Below, piece by piece: positions 36,301 through 48,100 of a stretch of DNA of 64,000 nt. Positions within the stretch are counted from its first letter, which is position 1; each line of letters starts with the position of its first letter. The stretch covers positions 20,711,863 through 20,775,862 of the forward strand of contig JAJEKV010000016.1 of NCBI GenBank assembly GCA_021234155.1, given 5' to 3'. Below the pieces are notes generated by a model that had not been told where the DNA came from, did not search any database, and was given only the letters and a program-made list of their open reading frames with translations. The position numbers were made by a program, and so were the translations under genes. This DNA is from Isoetes taiwanensis. Taxonomy: Eukaryota > Streptophyta > Lycopodiopsida > Isoetales > Isoetaceae.

Positions 36301-39300
36301 TGCAAAACACGCAGGATCCAAGACACCGCTCTCATGACAGCTTTTAACCTTTATCGCTAATAGGACATCGATGTACCTGGATAACATAATCGGGAAAAAG
36401 CCAAAAGAGGTATCTGCTAGGTCTGATGGGGAGTCAATGACCGAGAATCGAAGCATGTGGAGGGGAATAGGGCCAGAGGACCTGATATGCGTAACTGCGG
36501 GATACAAATGGGGAGAGAATAGAGGATGAGAACCACATGATTAACGCATTCTCTATATATGGAGACATCGAGACGTACGTAAATATAAGATGGGGCAACC
36601 AAGCATACATATTCGATGACAATACCGTAATCACTTCAGATTTGGCGACACGCCATCCAGAATGTACGATCGCATACGTAGAAATAAGGCCACGAGAAAG
36701 AGATTTGTAATAAGGAATCGGGCATTGTAAAAAGTGGCTCATAAACCCCATACAAATTGTTCAGCTAAAGCCGATTGATAATGACGGATCGCATCGGCCA
36801 CGGTCGGCGTAAAGCTGATGCCGGTAATACGAGAAAGTCAGCCTTCGCAGTGCTGCTACATCATAACAAATATGATGTGCTAGTAGCTCTTTAGGGAGCG
36901 CCTCCTCGCCTACGCTACACAAGTCCAGGCCCTGAGGGCACAAGGACATTACCGTCTATTCTATTCTAATTTGTGCCGCATCTTCAAAAATATGTATTAT
37001 GTGATGTAAACGTGATACAAGATTGGAACCTATCCCCGATGGTTCCATGAATGCGCCCAGTGGTTTGGAAACCGTGGCAGCCCGGATATGCCTACCCATG
37101 TGTGTAAAAGAAGTGTGGTTCTATCAAATAATTGCTTTAGTACTGGAGAGTGTAATCTTGTAGCAACTACGATTCAGCGCGGTGAGATTTAAATAAAGAA
37201 AATAAAAAGACCTTTTGATATGTAGACTGCTCATAATCCGGGTTTGGAATTAACAATGCCAAAACAAACCATAAAGAAAGCAGAACCAAGTCGGTAGCTA
37301 TCAAATCCTTCACAAGGAAAACAAGAATTTCCATCCCCCATATATATAGATGTTCATTTTTTGTTTGAGCTGAATTTGTTTGACGCCTATGGTTGATACT
37401 TGGCAAATTTTATTTGAAGCCAGCCACTCCTTGAATCTAGATTTTATGGGGGCTAAAAAAGGGTGACCCAAGGCGCCCCTATTCTAAACTTAATCCAAAA
37501 TGCTGGATCCAAAGATTTCTTCCTTTTTATCAAGGGGCTGTTGATCCGCTCCCATGCTGAAACCGGCCGATCCATTTAGCTATCTGGCCGCGATCACTTA
37601 TGCGTATTTTGTTCTTATCCACTTCACTCTCATTTCCTCGAGACGATAACAATATCTCTGCCGCCTGTGGATTTGAGTTGCAAGAGCTCTTGCCTCAAAC
37701 TCTCATCCGAATATATTTCGGCAAAACAGAAATGTAATATAAGGGCAATCTTTGACTGTATTTACGCCAAATTTTTCTCAATGTGTATCATTGTGGTTGG
37801 CCAACTTATTTTACTGTGACTTCAATAGGGGTTTGATGTAGATTTTAGAGCTTGCGACGCTTGCTCTTAGTTCTCGGTGAAGATAACATGGCTAAAGTTA
37901 TGATGTGATAAGTGTTGTTGCCAACCCCTAATGTCCGCGAACGAATCAAAGCAAAATTTGGGCTTCCGCCAAACATTTGAGTCCCTTCCCCATTATTAGG
38001 AGCTCTTCAAACATTATTTTTGTCTCTCACAAAGATATCAGGTCAATTTGACGAGCAAATCTTAAAGCCATTTGATAATCTCCACTTCCTGTAAAACCCC
38101 ATTTCCGTATCGTGGTGAGTAGGAGATGTTTGCAACATTGCTTGAGAAACTTTGATAAAACCGGGTTAGGCTGAAACAATGAAGAAGATTTAGATTTATA
38201 GAAAGAATAGAGAGGCATAAGATCGTAGGTATTTATTTACTTATGGTGGTCTTATTTCCTTTTGTTTTATTAATTCCATCTGTCAAGTGTGGGTATTGAA
38301 GAGTTTAGTGACCTTGATGAAATGCATGGGTTCTCCGTGAGTCTCAGTGTAGCATGTCATCATTTTATCACCGCTTTCATTAATCATGCGATACAATACA
38401 AGAGTAAGCATTTCATGAATCATCATGCTTGCAAGTAAGAATTATTTGAGGTAAATTTCTTTTTACCGACATAGATTATATGTGTAAGATCAATTCAACA
38501 ACAATTCACATATAATGGAGGTACAACACTACATGATACATATTCAAACAAGCAAAGACTCTTAAATTTATGAGATTTATTTTTTCTTTATAGGATTTGA
38601 ATTAGGGTTCATACACAAGAGGCATCTCTTTCAAAAATCCGCAGAAATGGAGAATGCTTGCTAGAAAAAGAGGCATGCTGAACTTGTTGCATTTTCTAAA
38701 CAGAGTGGCTATGCAAAAACTTTGTTCATTTACGCCTTTGTGTACCAAAGATTTCTCCGCCTCTAAATGAATGCACAAAAATGTATCGTAGAACTCAAGG
38801 AAACTTTTTACCAAGTTTTAAGTCTAAATACCGGGCTTATTACATTTGTATTTCAGCATGCGGATCATCCTGACGCTACAAGATCAACCATTATGGATCC
38901 CCCATTAACAAATCTACACTTTAACCTCCACTTCTCCATATAATTTTACATTCAATGAACCAAGAAAAGATTCTCTTTCTCCGAAGTTGTAATTAACACT
39001 TCCATCACTTTAATCGCTTTCTTTCAAAATGGCCGCTGCAAAATGAACTTAGGATTCAATTGATATTCTCAAAATCCAGTTCCAGAAGTATATTTGCATG
39101 CAAGATGCAAGAACGCCGCGAAAATGCAATGGTCGGGCCTATTATATGGCTAAACAAAGATTTTCAAATCTACAATCTAAACAATCCCAATATAGTGTCG
39201 TGACCGGCTTTACTCTAAGAACTGCGGATTATGGCCCTGTTTACCGCGGAACCCTCGCGGGTTACAAAACTCGCGCGATTTAAAACCCTGCGTGATTAGA

Positions 39301-40590
39301 ACCGCAAAGGCCAGATGGGTCGCACTCTAGTTCATCGATTCCTCTAAAGATTATTAATATGACCTCAAGACTGCGGATTTGTAAGAGCAATTTGTTACCG
39401 ACGATTACTCAAACCTCATTTATTTTGCAAAGCCCCAAAAGGCGTAACCGCCATATCCATCGTGACCTGCTGGCCATGCGTTGCATTATCACTATCCGCC
39501 AAAAGCATAAGAAGAGAAAAGATAATGCCAGTGTTAGACCCATTGAAGAAGAAATGAAAATAAAACAAAACCCAAAGGTGCAAACAATGCCGGAAGAAAT
39601 GTGAAATGAACTGCAAATCCAAACCCGGCAAGCAATTGCCTGAAAAGGAGCCGCAGAGGTTTTGCCTGGATGCTACCGCCTCACAATGTACGTTTTGAAC
39701 CAATGAAGAAAATGGCAGAATGCATTGAAAGCCCGGTGCGACTATTGTGGAAATGTCGGATTTAATGTCGGGCGTTCAAGCCAAACTTACCCAAATAGGG
39801 ATCTAAAAGCAAACTTTTATAGCAATCTCGCGATGAAAATAAGAACAATCAGCACTGTTTTCCGGGACTACATCGAATCAACTCGGCGACTTGCTTGATC
39901 GATTTGCTCCCTGGCGGACGAAAGCTTCTGAGAAGAATCATTGATGCAGAGGTTATAGCCTGCGCGCCGCTTTAGGCAACACGAATACTTAAAATGAGAG
40001 GAAGACCGATGGAAAAAAAGTCCTCACAGGGGAAGAGGAACACCGCGATGCGCCTCTGCGATAAGCGCGCGCTCCTCGCACAATTTACTAACACCCACCA
40101 TTTTAATAAAGAAGATTCTACTACCACCAAATACCGCGAAACAAAACAATTTAAAACCCTTGAAGAAACCGGCCGTAAATTTCCAAACTTCCAAGAAAAG
40201 CAAAGAACAATGTTGTACAAATGGCCGGATAGTTGGCTAAACTCCTGCGATTATTGCCCTACCGCGAAGTCCAAAAATCCAAACCATTTTCAATAAAAAT
40301 CTAAACCACAACAAAATATGAATCCATGCACCACAGACAGAAAACAATTCCGGCCCACGTAAAGAGCTGCATATTGCCCTAAACGCTAAAGAGTAAACAC
40401 TGCTCGCCCAATCTCATCTCCTGATTTAGCTGAGGCATGTATGTGCATGGCCAAGGATAAATGTCCCTGGCCGATGTATCCCCGCGGAGTTCTTTCGCAC
40501 TTAGATGTATGGAGTGGGCCGTGAGTCTGCGGTACTGTGTGTAGCCTTGAGTTGCCGCGTAGCCTTCTAAATGGATAGGATCTTGAATAC
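33371..40590. other. Long stretch without a recognisable gene
   Basis: AT-rich DNA with only short unassignable open frames on both strands, the longest about 123 codons (minus, 36136-36507). A (TTTCA)n microsatellite lies at 34313-34354. No RNA gene, terminal repeat or conserved domain could be identified. Confidence 0.45.
34313..34354. repeat. (TTTCA)n microsatellite
   Basis: Eight TTTCA units with one TTTTCA interruption. Confidence 0.95.
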
Positions 40591-40599
40591 CGCGATGCA

Positions 40600-42992
40600 T
40601 TTCCTTCTTTGATTCCTAAGGTTAAGCGTTCTCTACTATTAATGATTGGAGGCTCATCTCCTTGTTGCCCTCAGTGGTACAAGATTATTGGCGAAAGCCC
40701 CTCGGGCAAGAGGAAGCTTGGTAGCTCTGTTGACTTTCCATTAGTAAGGTACAGCCCAAATATAATGACTAATGTTGCTCACAGTTTTATGAGGGGTGGC
40801 CTTTTAATGGCCAGAGAATGGTGTCAGCATTGCCTATCTTAAGCTTGACTTTGCCAAAGCTTACTTATAGTATTCACAGTTCTTAGTTCCGCCATGATGT
40901 TAGCGCGGTCGTGTGGGTCCACGCTTTTACAGACAGCCAAGTGAAGCTACATGGTCAGCACGCAAGCACGGGTGGTGTGTTGTAGGTGAACCCTCCGCTT
41001 TTCTCCTTAGGTTAGGGTGCTACCAGGGTGCCCTCCTTTTGGCCTACTTTTGTTTACTTAATGTATGAGGTAATCAGTTCTCAGCTTGTTTTGGTCATAA
41101 AGGGAGGAGAGAGGGGGTGTTGGATGGGCTTCGATGCAAGATGGTAGGTAGCCAGCTAAACCAGCTTTTGCCGATGAGACACTTTCCTCTTCTTGGTGGT
41201 AGAAGAGAGGAATTTGGCGAAATGTGAAGGGTTTGTCGATACTTTCTCCTTGGCCCTGCATTCTTCCAATTGGGGTAAATGCTCAAGACTATGGGCCCCC
41301 AAACCCACCGCCCCCTTTGTTTGGCTCTTATTCCCTGAAGGTGCTTCAGGTATTGTGTACAAGTTGCTGGGCATTCCTCATGAGGGATGTTTCCCATGGG
41401 AGGGTCCGGATGAGATTTTGTAGGGTTGCGTAAACACCTCAATTGGTGGAAGGGCAAAGAAGTTGTCTGGCGGCGTATAGGATCACTATTGCCAAGTCAC
41501 ATTTTGTAGCACTCATGTGTATACAAAGATTCTGATGTTAGCTCCCCTTGGTAGCCGGTGCTGGATAAGATTGTTCAAATTTTGTGTAGCGGGATGATGA
41601 AGGGGCGGTTGTTAAAGTGGCTTTGGTGGGAAGTGTTCTCCGCCTCTGAGGATGGGGGCTTGGCTACCTCGATTTGGCACCGCATATAGGCAGGTGTTGG
41701 TTTCCAAGTTTGTTTGGAGCATTCCGCAGGATGGAGCATCTCTCTCCTCGGTGCGGCACAGTATTGGCAGCCTTCTTCGCCATTGTGTGGCGCTTGGGGA
41801 AGTCGTGGGGTCTGCGGTACGTGGTGGAGCTGCCCCTGTAATCGCTATGGTTCCCCTTTCCCCACATGCATCCTTTTTCTCACGGGTGTTGGGCAAGTGG
41901 GCTTGGGATCATGTATGCGGTGCTCTTCCGTACTCAGATTATGCCCCCGCCATCACCACTCTTCTCCCCTTCTGTGGGTTTCTCTACCCCCCCAAGACTT
42001 CGTTCCCCATTCTCAAATCGCATGCCCTGACGCTAGGCTCATTGAGGCTAGCTGCTGTGCCTCACCTTGGAGGATTGCATTAGTGGTCACTCAGGGGCTT
42101 CGCGGGGAGTTTCTTTTGAGCTCGCCAGCCCCAGGGCAAAGGATCGCTATTCGGGAACAAGTGGCGGGGAGTATTCGGCTAGACATACCTATAGTCCTCG
42201 TGATGATGTGGTGGGTGCAGGTTTGGAAGGTTCATCCTCATGTTGTGTCGTCTGTTTGTGCGGCCCTGCCGCCGCCTATTCCGCGATACACCGCCTTCGC
42301 AAGTGGTTTCCTCAAGAAATCGCTCCCGACATTTCCCTGGCTTGGACGCGGACATGGAGCTCACTTCCCCAATCGGAAGGCTAGGGTGCTTCTGCGGGCG
42401 TGTGGTGCACCGCCGCGATCGTGGTGAATGCCCTATGAGTCGGGCTTTTTAGGCCGGTGTGCCCTTCTCTCGCCTTTGTTGTGGCCTCTATATTGTGAGA
42501 TCAGAGCATTGTTCCGTTTTTATGCCCTCACTCTGCGTGCGCCTGACGGGGTTATTAGGGCTCGCTTCGATGAGATTGACTAGGCCGCCAGCTTGCCGCC
42601 TATGTGTATCCCGGTGTTTGGCCGCTTGCGTAAGCAAGCCTCAGACCAGGCGCGGGCTTGCTGGTGTGGTCGATTTGGAAGTGGCTACGGGCTAGGATCT
42701 TCGTGGGATCTCGCCAGCCAAGACTGTGCACAAGCTATTTCAAAAAGCTTCGGGTGTTCCCTGGGATTCTTCCGGGGTAGAGCTTCTGAAGTTTGCTGCC
42801 ATTTGGCGTGAATTTTGCGTTGTAGGATGGTGATGGCCTGGCTTGTACGCCAGCAGAGAGCTGCGCTTTTCCGCGAGCGCCTGTCGCGGAGCGTCGGTAT
42901 CACTGCCTTTGGGCGCTCTCCCTTCCCTCCCTCACTTGCTTTGTAACATTACCATTCTTTAATATATTGATGACACAGCTTCTTCAAAAAAA
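40600..42992 (+). pseudogene. Decayed LINE (non-LTR retrotransposon), RT and downstream region
   Basis: Plus-strand fragments follow plant LINE RT order. AYLKLDFAKAY is at 40832-40864. An LPGCPPFGLLLF-type block (usual QGCPLSPLLF) is near 41011-41050. The catalytic motif is read as FADE at 41167-41178 (usual FADD). A GG.GLPRFG-like thumb segment near 41650-41680 is followed by VSKFVWSI.QDGAS near 41700-41735. LINE RT copies RNA at the nicked target site. Several frame changes and stops show it is dead. The region from 42000 on is GC-rich without a visible domain, and the 3' end may be the short A-run at 42986-42992. The 5' end and target-site duplication were not found. Confidence 0.8.
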
Positions 42993-43059
42993 GATTTTCA
43001 TTATTTTTATAAATTTCCACCTAATCCTCCCAAGATCCTACTTTATCATATCGATTTTA

Positions 43060-44347
43060 ACAATCCTTATTCTGAAATTTAGGGAGAAAGTTTGAAATTA
43101 TGGGGAGGAGGTCCCCTAATTTATAAAGGTCTCCGCATACACCAGATACTAAGTTCACGTACTCTTTCGCTTTAGAACAAAAAATATAAAAGGTGAAAGA
43201 GCCCAATAAAGAAGCCAACGATAAGCCGGTATTGATAATGCTATTAAGAAATGATTCAGCCACTGAGCTTCTCTAACGCGATGTTGATCAGAGATGGTGC
43301 CTTGCATGGTCTAAGAGTAGCGCCGCAGGTCCGGTTATGAAGGAACCAGGTCTTATCATACTTAAGTACAACAAAAATTTAAGTACTTCCCTCCAACCGA
43401 TTCTCAGATAAGTTGAAAATTGATATCCAAGAGGGCAAAAAGAGAGGGAACCGAACCTCAAGTTGATTATTCGGAAGCGTCCGTGCTTTCTAGAACAGAT
43501 ATCTTGGTTAAAGTCCCTTCCTGAACTAACCATCAAATTTATTGAAAGAAAGATTCAAATATCCGAGGTTTAGACTTGCTGAGCACTTGGAATGGGGTCC
43601 ATCAAATTATTTAACGAGATGTCCAACGTGAGTAAGGTTAACATAAGCATTTGTGTAATTTGGTAGGTCCTTTTGACTCCTTTGGTCCAGATTCTAAACA
43701 AAGATGGGTAGAGAGAATCAATAGTTTTATTGTCCCCTCGAATTTGATAACTTACGCCACGCCGATCAAAATAATCATGAACTAAAAATAATCCAAGCAT
43801 TGTGTCTAAGCCTTGGAAGGTTAGTGATATTTGGGAAGGGGAAGAGGCCGCTGGTTGAAGATGACTAGCACCCTGAAGTTTTGTCATGCTGACAGACACA
43901 TTGGTAACTCCCCGGCTGGTCTCCATTGCTTGATGCATCTAAAAAGTGCTAAACTCCGGCAAAGAAAGTGCGTAAGTGCATTGCATACCTCTAAGTCAAG
44001 TATTGCTCACATCAATATAAGATGCCATTGAAGAGGTGTGAATTTGAAGGGGGATTTATTCTCGGTTTGAACTCCATTGCAGGACAAGTCTACAATACAA
44101 ATACCGAAGCTGAAAAGATCGAGAGAGAAACTTCACCTTCTGGGGCCATAATTGAAAGATACATTGAAGTAGTATTCTCGCAGTTGAAGACTGCATGGCA
44201 AAGGACCTCGGTGGAGATTGTTCGAGGATACATCTAAATAGATGAAATTACCTCTTCCCCGCCCTTTGAGGACTCCGTGATAACCTACATTATTGCCAAC
44301 TCTGTCGGGAAGTTCTATGGAAACTAGAAGGTATTCTCCCATGGAAG
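43060..44347 (-). pseudogene. LRR receptor-like-protein gene copy B, C-terminal part
   Basis: Minus-strand frames include FIYLDVSSNNLHRGPLP at about 44265-44210. A segment at 43725-43590 reads DSLYPSLFRIWTKGVKRTYQ, then LTLLTLDISLNNLMDPIP. The first part is the island-like K-G motif region typical of receptor-like proteins, and the second is the LRR after it. YLNLSFNKFDG lies near 43560-43530. A hydrophobic SIINTGLSLASLLGSFTFYIFC segment (short form seen at 43245-43180) could be the membrane span. Frameshifts and stops are numerous. The fragment stops where an LTR begins at 44348, and its missing upstream part resumes at 62407. Confidence 0.75.
44343..44347. repeat. Target-site duplication, left copy (GGAAG)
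   Basis: GGAAG ends the LRR sequence. The uninterrupted paralogue (copy A) reads CCCATGGAAGTTGTTG at 1637-1652. On the right side the gene resumes as TGAAGTTGTTG at 62407-62417. One mismatch separates the two flanks. Confidence 0.6.
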
Positions 44348-45168
44348 TCGCGGACGTTTCCAAGTATTTATACTCTGCCTACGTGATAAATATATTGACA
44401 CGCCACCGCGATAGATACGCCACCGTATGATAACCTAGGGGTTGGCCACAAGGGATTTAATTAGCTATGTTAAATTAACAAGTAAAAGGATAATTATCTT
44501 AAATATTCTTTGCTATTAAGTCACCTAATGGTGGAAGGCGTTTCACTTGGCATAACTCGAAAGTGGTCGCAAGATGGGGTTGCTAACCGAAGCCACTGGT
44601 GCTGGGCACAGCTTTACCCCCATCTTTTACCCCACTTTCTGGGATCCAAACAAGACTGTGAGCAAATTTTAAGTTACCAAGGAAATTGTTGAACATCCCC
44701 CAATCAAGACACCTCTAGTGTCGCCGCCACCCCAAGATAAAGACTACACATGGAAGCACCCCTTGACAATCCGGGTCCAGCCGGAACACCGGTTAGTGGT
44801 AGTTTAACTTGCAAGTTGTAGAATAATACTTGGTGTTCTTTTCACTAGTTGATTGAGATTAACCCTTCTTGGTAACCAGGAATACTTTTCAATTATGAAT
44901 GATGCTCATATGGAATGGCTCGATAGTCTTCGAGTTAAGTTCAAGAAGTTTCCCCAAGAAATGTGGGTTGAACAGTGGGGGTAGAGGCCTCCTCGAGCTT
45001 GAGTATAGAATGCTCCTAGTAACTCCTTTTAACACCCTACTAGTTTCCCCTGCCTCTGCACAAGATCCTACCGGTCATAGACGCCATGGTCCGCTTAGCA
45101 CCGCATAAGGGACATGCGCGGGCGAAGTGGGGTGGGTCTTGCACGAGCATAAAGGCTCCTTCTAGACT
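44348..45168 (+). repeat. 5' LTR (partial match) of the outer gypsy-type element
   Basis: About 800 bp are repeated in the same orientation at 60785-61560. Shared blocks, in order, are GTATGATAACCTAGGGGTTGGCCACAAG, ATTTAATTAGCTATGTTAAATTAA, CTAGTGTCGCC, ACACCGGTTAGTGGT, AAGTTGTAGAATAATACTTG, TTGATTGAGATTAACCCTTCTTGG and TCTTGCACGAGCATAAA. The start is degenerate (TCGCGGACG against TGTGACGCTCCGC). Similarity stops near 45168 although the 3' LTR appears to continue to 62406. This LTR has therefore been truncated or interrupted. Confidence 0.75.
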
Positions 45169-48100
45169 TACAAGTTGAATGGTGGAGTGGAACTTAATAT
45201 ATGGAGATCTTTAGAAATTATTCCTTAGAAACTATTTCGGCATTCCATCCCATTCCATGATATTCCGCCGCCTTAACAGATGAAGCCGATGCAAACATTG
45301 TCTCCATATGACACCACAATTAAAAGGCAATACTGCAACCTGGCAGCATGATATAATTGCCATTTCTAATGCCAAACCAATGACCCAAGTTCCCCAATCT
45401 GGAACATGCATAGGAGATCTCATGCCTTGCACAGCAACATGCGCCGGTTAGTCACATTTTATAAATGGGCTCAGTTGTAAGAATGCCCCGAACCGCACCA
45501 CTAAAAGCCACAACATGCAATCTCAGGAGCCTTGGCTGATTCCCCACCGCAGTGGACCATTGAGGGGAATTGTCGCGTCAGCCTATTCCTGAGGCAAAAT
45601 CGGCTCTGACCACCAAGCCATGTTGTGTGAGGCATGCCACAAAAAATGGATGCACCAACACACATGAAATCACAAAATGCCTTTACAGGTTACTGCCCCT
45701 TCCAACATGCATGAATCCCACGCAAGGTTGCTAATTCTCCACCTTCAATGTTATAGGACCTCAAAACGAATGAATCCTTCATTCTTAGTGTCCCATTGAT
45801 CCATGGAAGTCATCAAAGATTCATTATAATCATCTCGGATTGATGAATCATTGATTCACTCTTCCATGGAAGATTTGAAACATAAAATAAGTATCAAGAC
45901 CGGTATGGATCGAATGAATCAAGTCATGGTCGATGAAATCAACACGATCAAATGAAACATGATCGGCCCAATAGCCTAAAACCAATGAGAGGCTAGTTCT
46001 AAGAGTTCACACCATGAAGGAAACAACAGATCACAAGAACCTAGGATCAAGAGCCACCCAACACCAGTATTCTGAATATGATCTATCTAAGAGCTCTGGC
46101 CACCCTAGCCTGTGGACTCAAGTTCCTCCTATGTTTGGTGATCTTCCTTAAAATCACAAACTTGAGATGATCCTAGATGATCATGGACTCTGGAAAATAA
46201 AAAGTAAGCCTTGCAAGGACCCTCCAGAAACACCACGGAGGTTCATTGCACGCATGCATAGCAAAACACAAAACTCTCAATATCTATATTGGAATCCCCA
46301 AATAGTTCTTCAGATTTCCAACAAACCCTGAGATGCCCTCGAAATTGAGAGGAAACCCCTTGCTAAAGAAAAATGACACCTATTTTACTCGGACCTACAA
46401 AAATCGGAGACCCTGAAAACCGGCACCTATCAACAGTATCCGAACTAATGCCAAACCCACCCTATCCGACAAAGTCACCACATAACAGCACCTGATCACA
46501 AATAGGACTTAAACAAATTCAAAAGATTGAATGTAAAGTTTTAGTCAGCTTCTAAACCACATCTAGACAACATGAGCTTCTAGCATTGTCAATCAAGAAT
46601 ATAAAAATTGAGAGCTCCAGATAGCAAAATTGTGCTCCAACACACCATTATCTTGGCATGAAATGCTCACAAATGAGCCTTAATCAAACAATTTAGTAAT
46701 CTAAGTACCATCAACCATTCTTCTACAAAATCTTTCTCAAGAAGTTTAGCCATTCTGTGATCTTACGCAACGATTCTGCACACTATACATGCAAGTTCAA
46801 AACATAAAGGTGAAGCCGCATTTCATACACATCTATTTGGATGTACACCTAAATGCTTTTGAGCAATGTTCCAAGGTAAACGCATTGTCACGCGTAGTAG
46901 TGCAAACGGTGACATGTTAATGTATACCCTTAATTTATACCGATGTTTAAGTGAGGTTTAGCTATGCTCGCTTTTCTATGAATGCATCTGTATCATACCC
47001 ATTATTAGGTAAAATGACTAAACCTGCTCAATCATCATTCTTCTGCATTCTCGCCATATGAATAAAGTAGCCTAAAGTGAAATGCAAGGCTCTTGATAAA
47101 TAATGTTCAAAAAGCTATTCGGTGATTGACTCTCCAGAGCTTGAGCACACAAAATATGCACCATCTCGCGGAAGAAACTACCGCCGGTCAAGATATGCCC
47201 TTTTGCGCTGATTCAAATAACCTTGACTTTAGAACTCGCATCTAGACCGCAGTAAAAGAATGGCCTATTAGAGAATGCTGCGAATAATACTAACACAACA
47301 CAAAATGCCAAAATACAGCCATTTTACCTTAACATCCATTTATGCATTACGATGCAAAAGATTCATCAGCTGTTAGGGCCCTCAATGCTCAAATTACATG
47401 ACACAATGCAAAAAATACAAATCACGCTTTCACATCTTTTGTTCATTCATCACACAGAATTTTGCCATTAATTTGTATCTTTCAACCAATCGATAACATG
47501 CTTTCACAGCCAATAACATGCTTCACAAGAGAGAAGATGAAGCCTAGAATATTTGTCGCCCAAATCTTGATGCGTACTAATTTACAAAAGCGTAACGCGT
47601 CTCAAAATGTAACATAGCTAGGGTATCTTGGGTAAAGAAACTACACTAAAAGTGGTGCAAGAAAAATATACCAACCTCAAATATCAACAAAAGGATGACA
47701 CATTTTCCCCTGCATGCATGAAGATCCACTTTTGTGTTACGTGCACCTACCAATGAGATTAGTGAGCCTAACTTAATTCTTTCCAATATATGTTGCTAAA
47801 ATCTAGAGCAAAATTCTAACCCCAAAACAAAATGCAACAACTCAATTTTACGCCTCCACATTTGCATCAAGACCTTAAGCCTACATCAGCCGCAACCACC
47901 AACCCAAGTGAAGTTGCTCTCCGCGCGCAGATATATTTACTAAAATATGACTAATCCTACTGGGTCAAGTCAAAATATTGACGCTAACATTATTGTAAAT
48001 TTTAAGAAATCTCGAAAGAGAAAATCATATAGAAAGTTGGATGGCCCTCATAGACTCTCGGTGGTCCTCAAAGAGGAGAAAGATCGACTCGCAAAATGTC

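Noticed and set aside
41612-42427. Long overlapping open frames on both strands, up to 237 codons
   Set aside because: They lie in GC-rich LINE DNA, where stops are rare by chance. Only short plus-strand pieces match LINE RT, and the longest frame shows no domain.
42986-42992. Firm LINE poly-A tail with target-site duplication
   Set aside because: The A-run is only seven bases and no matching 5' duplication was found, so only the approximate end is given.
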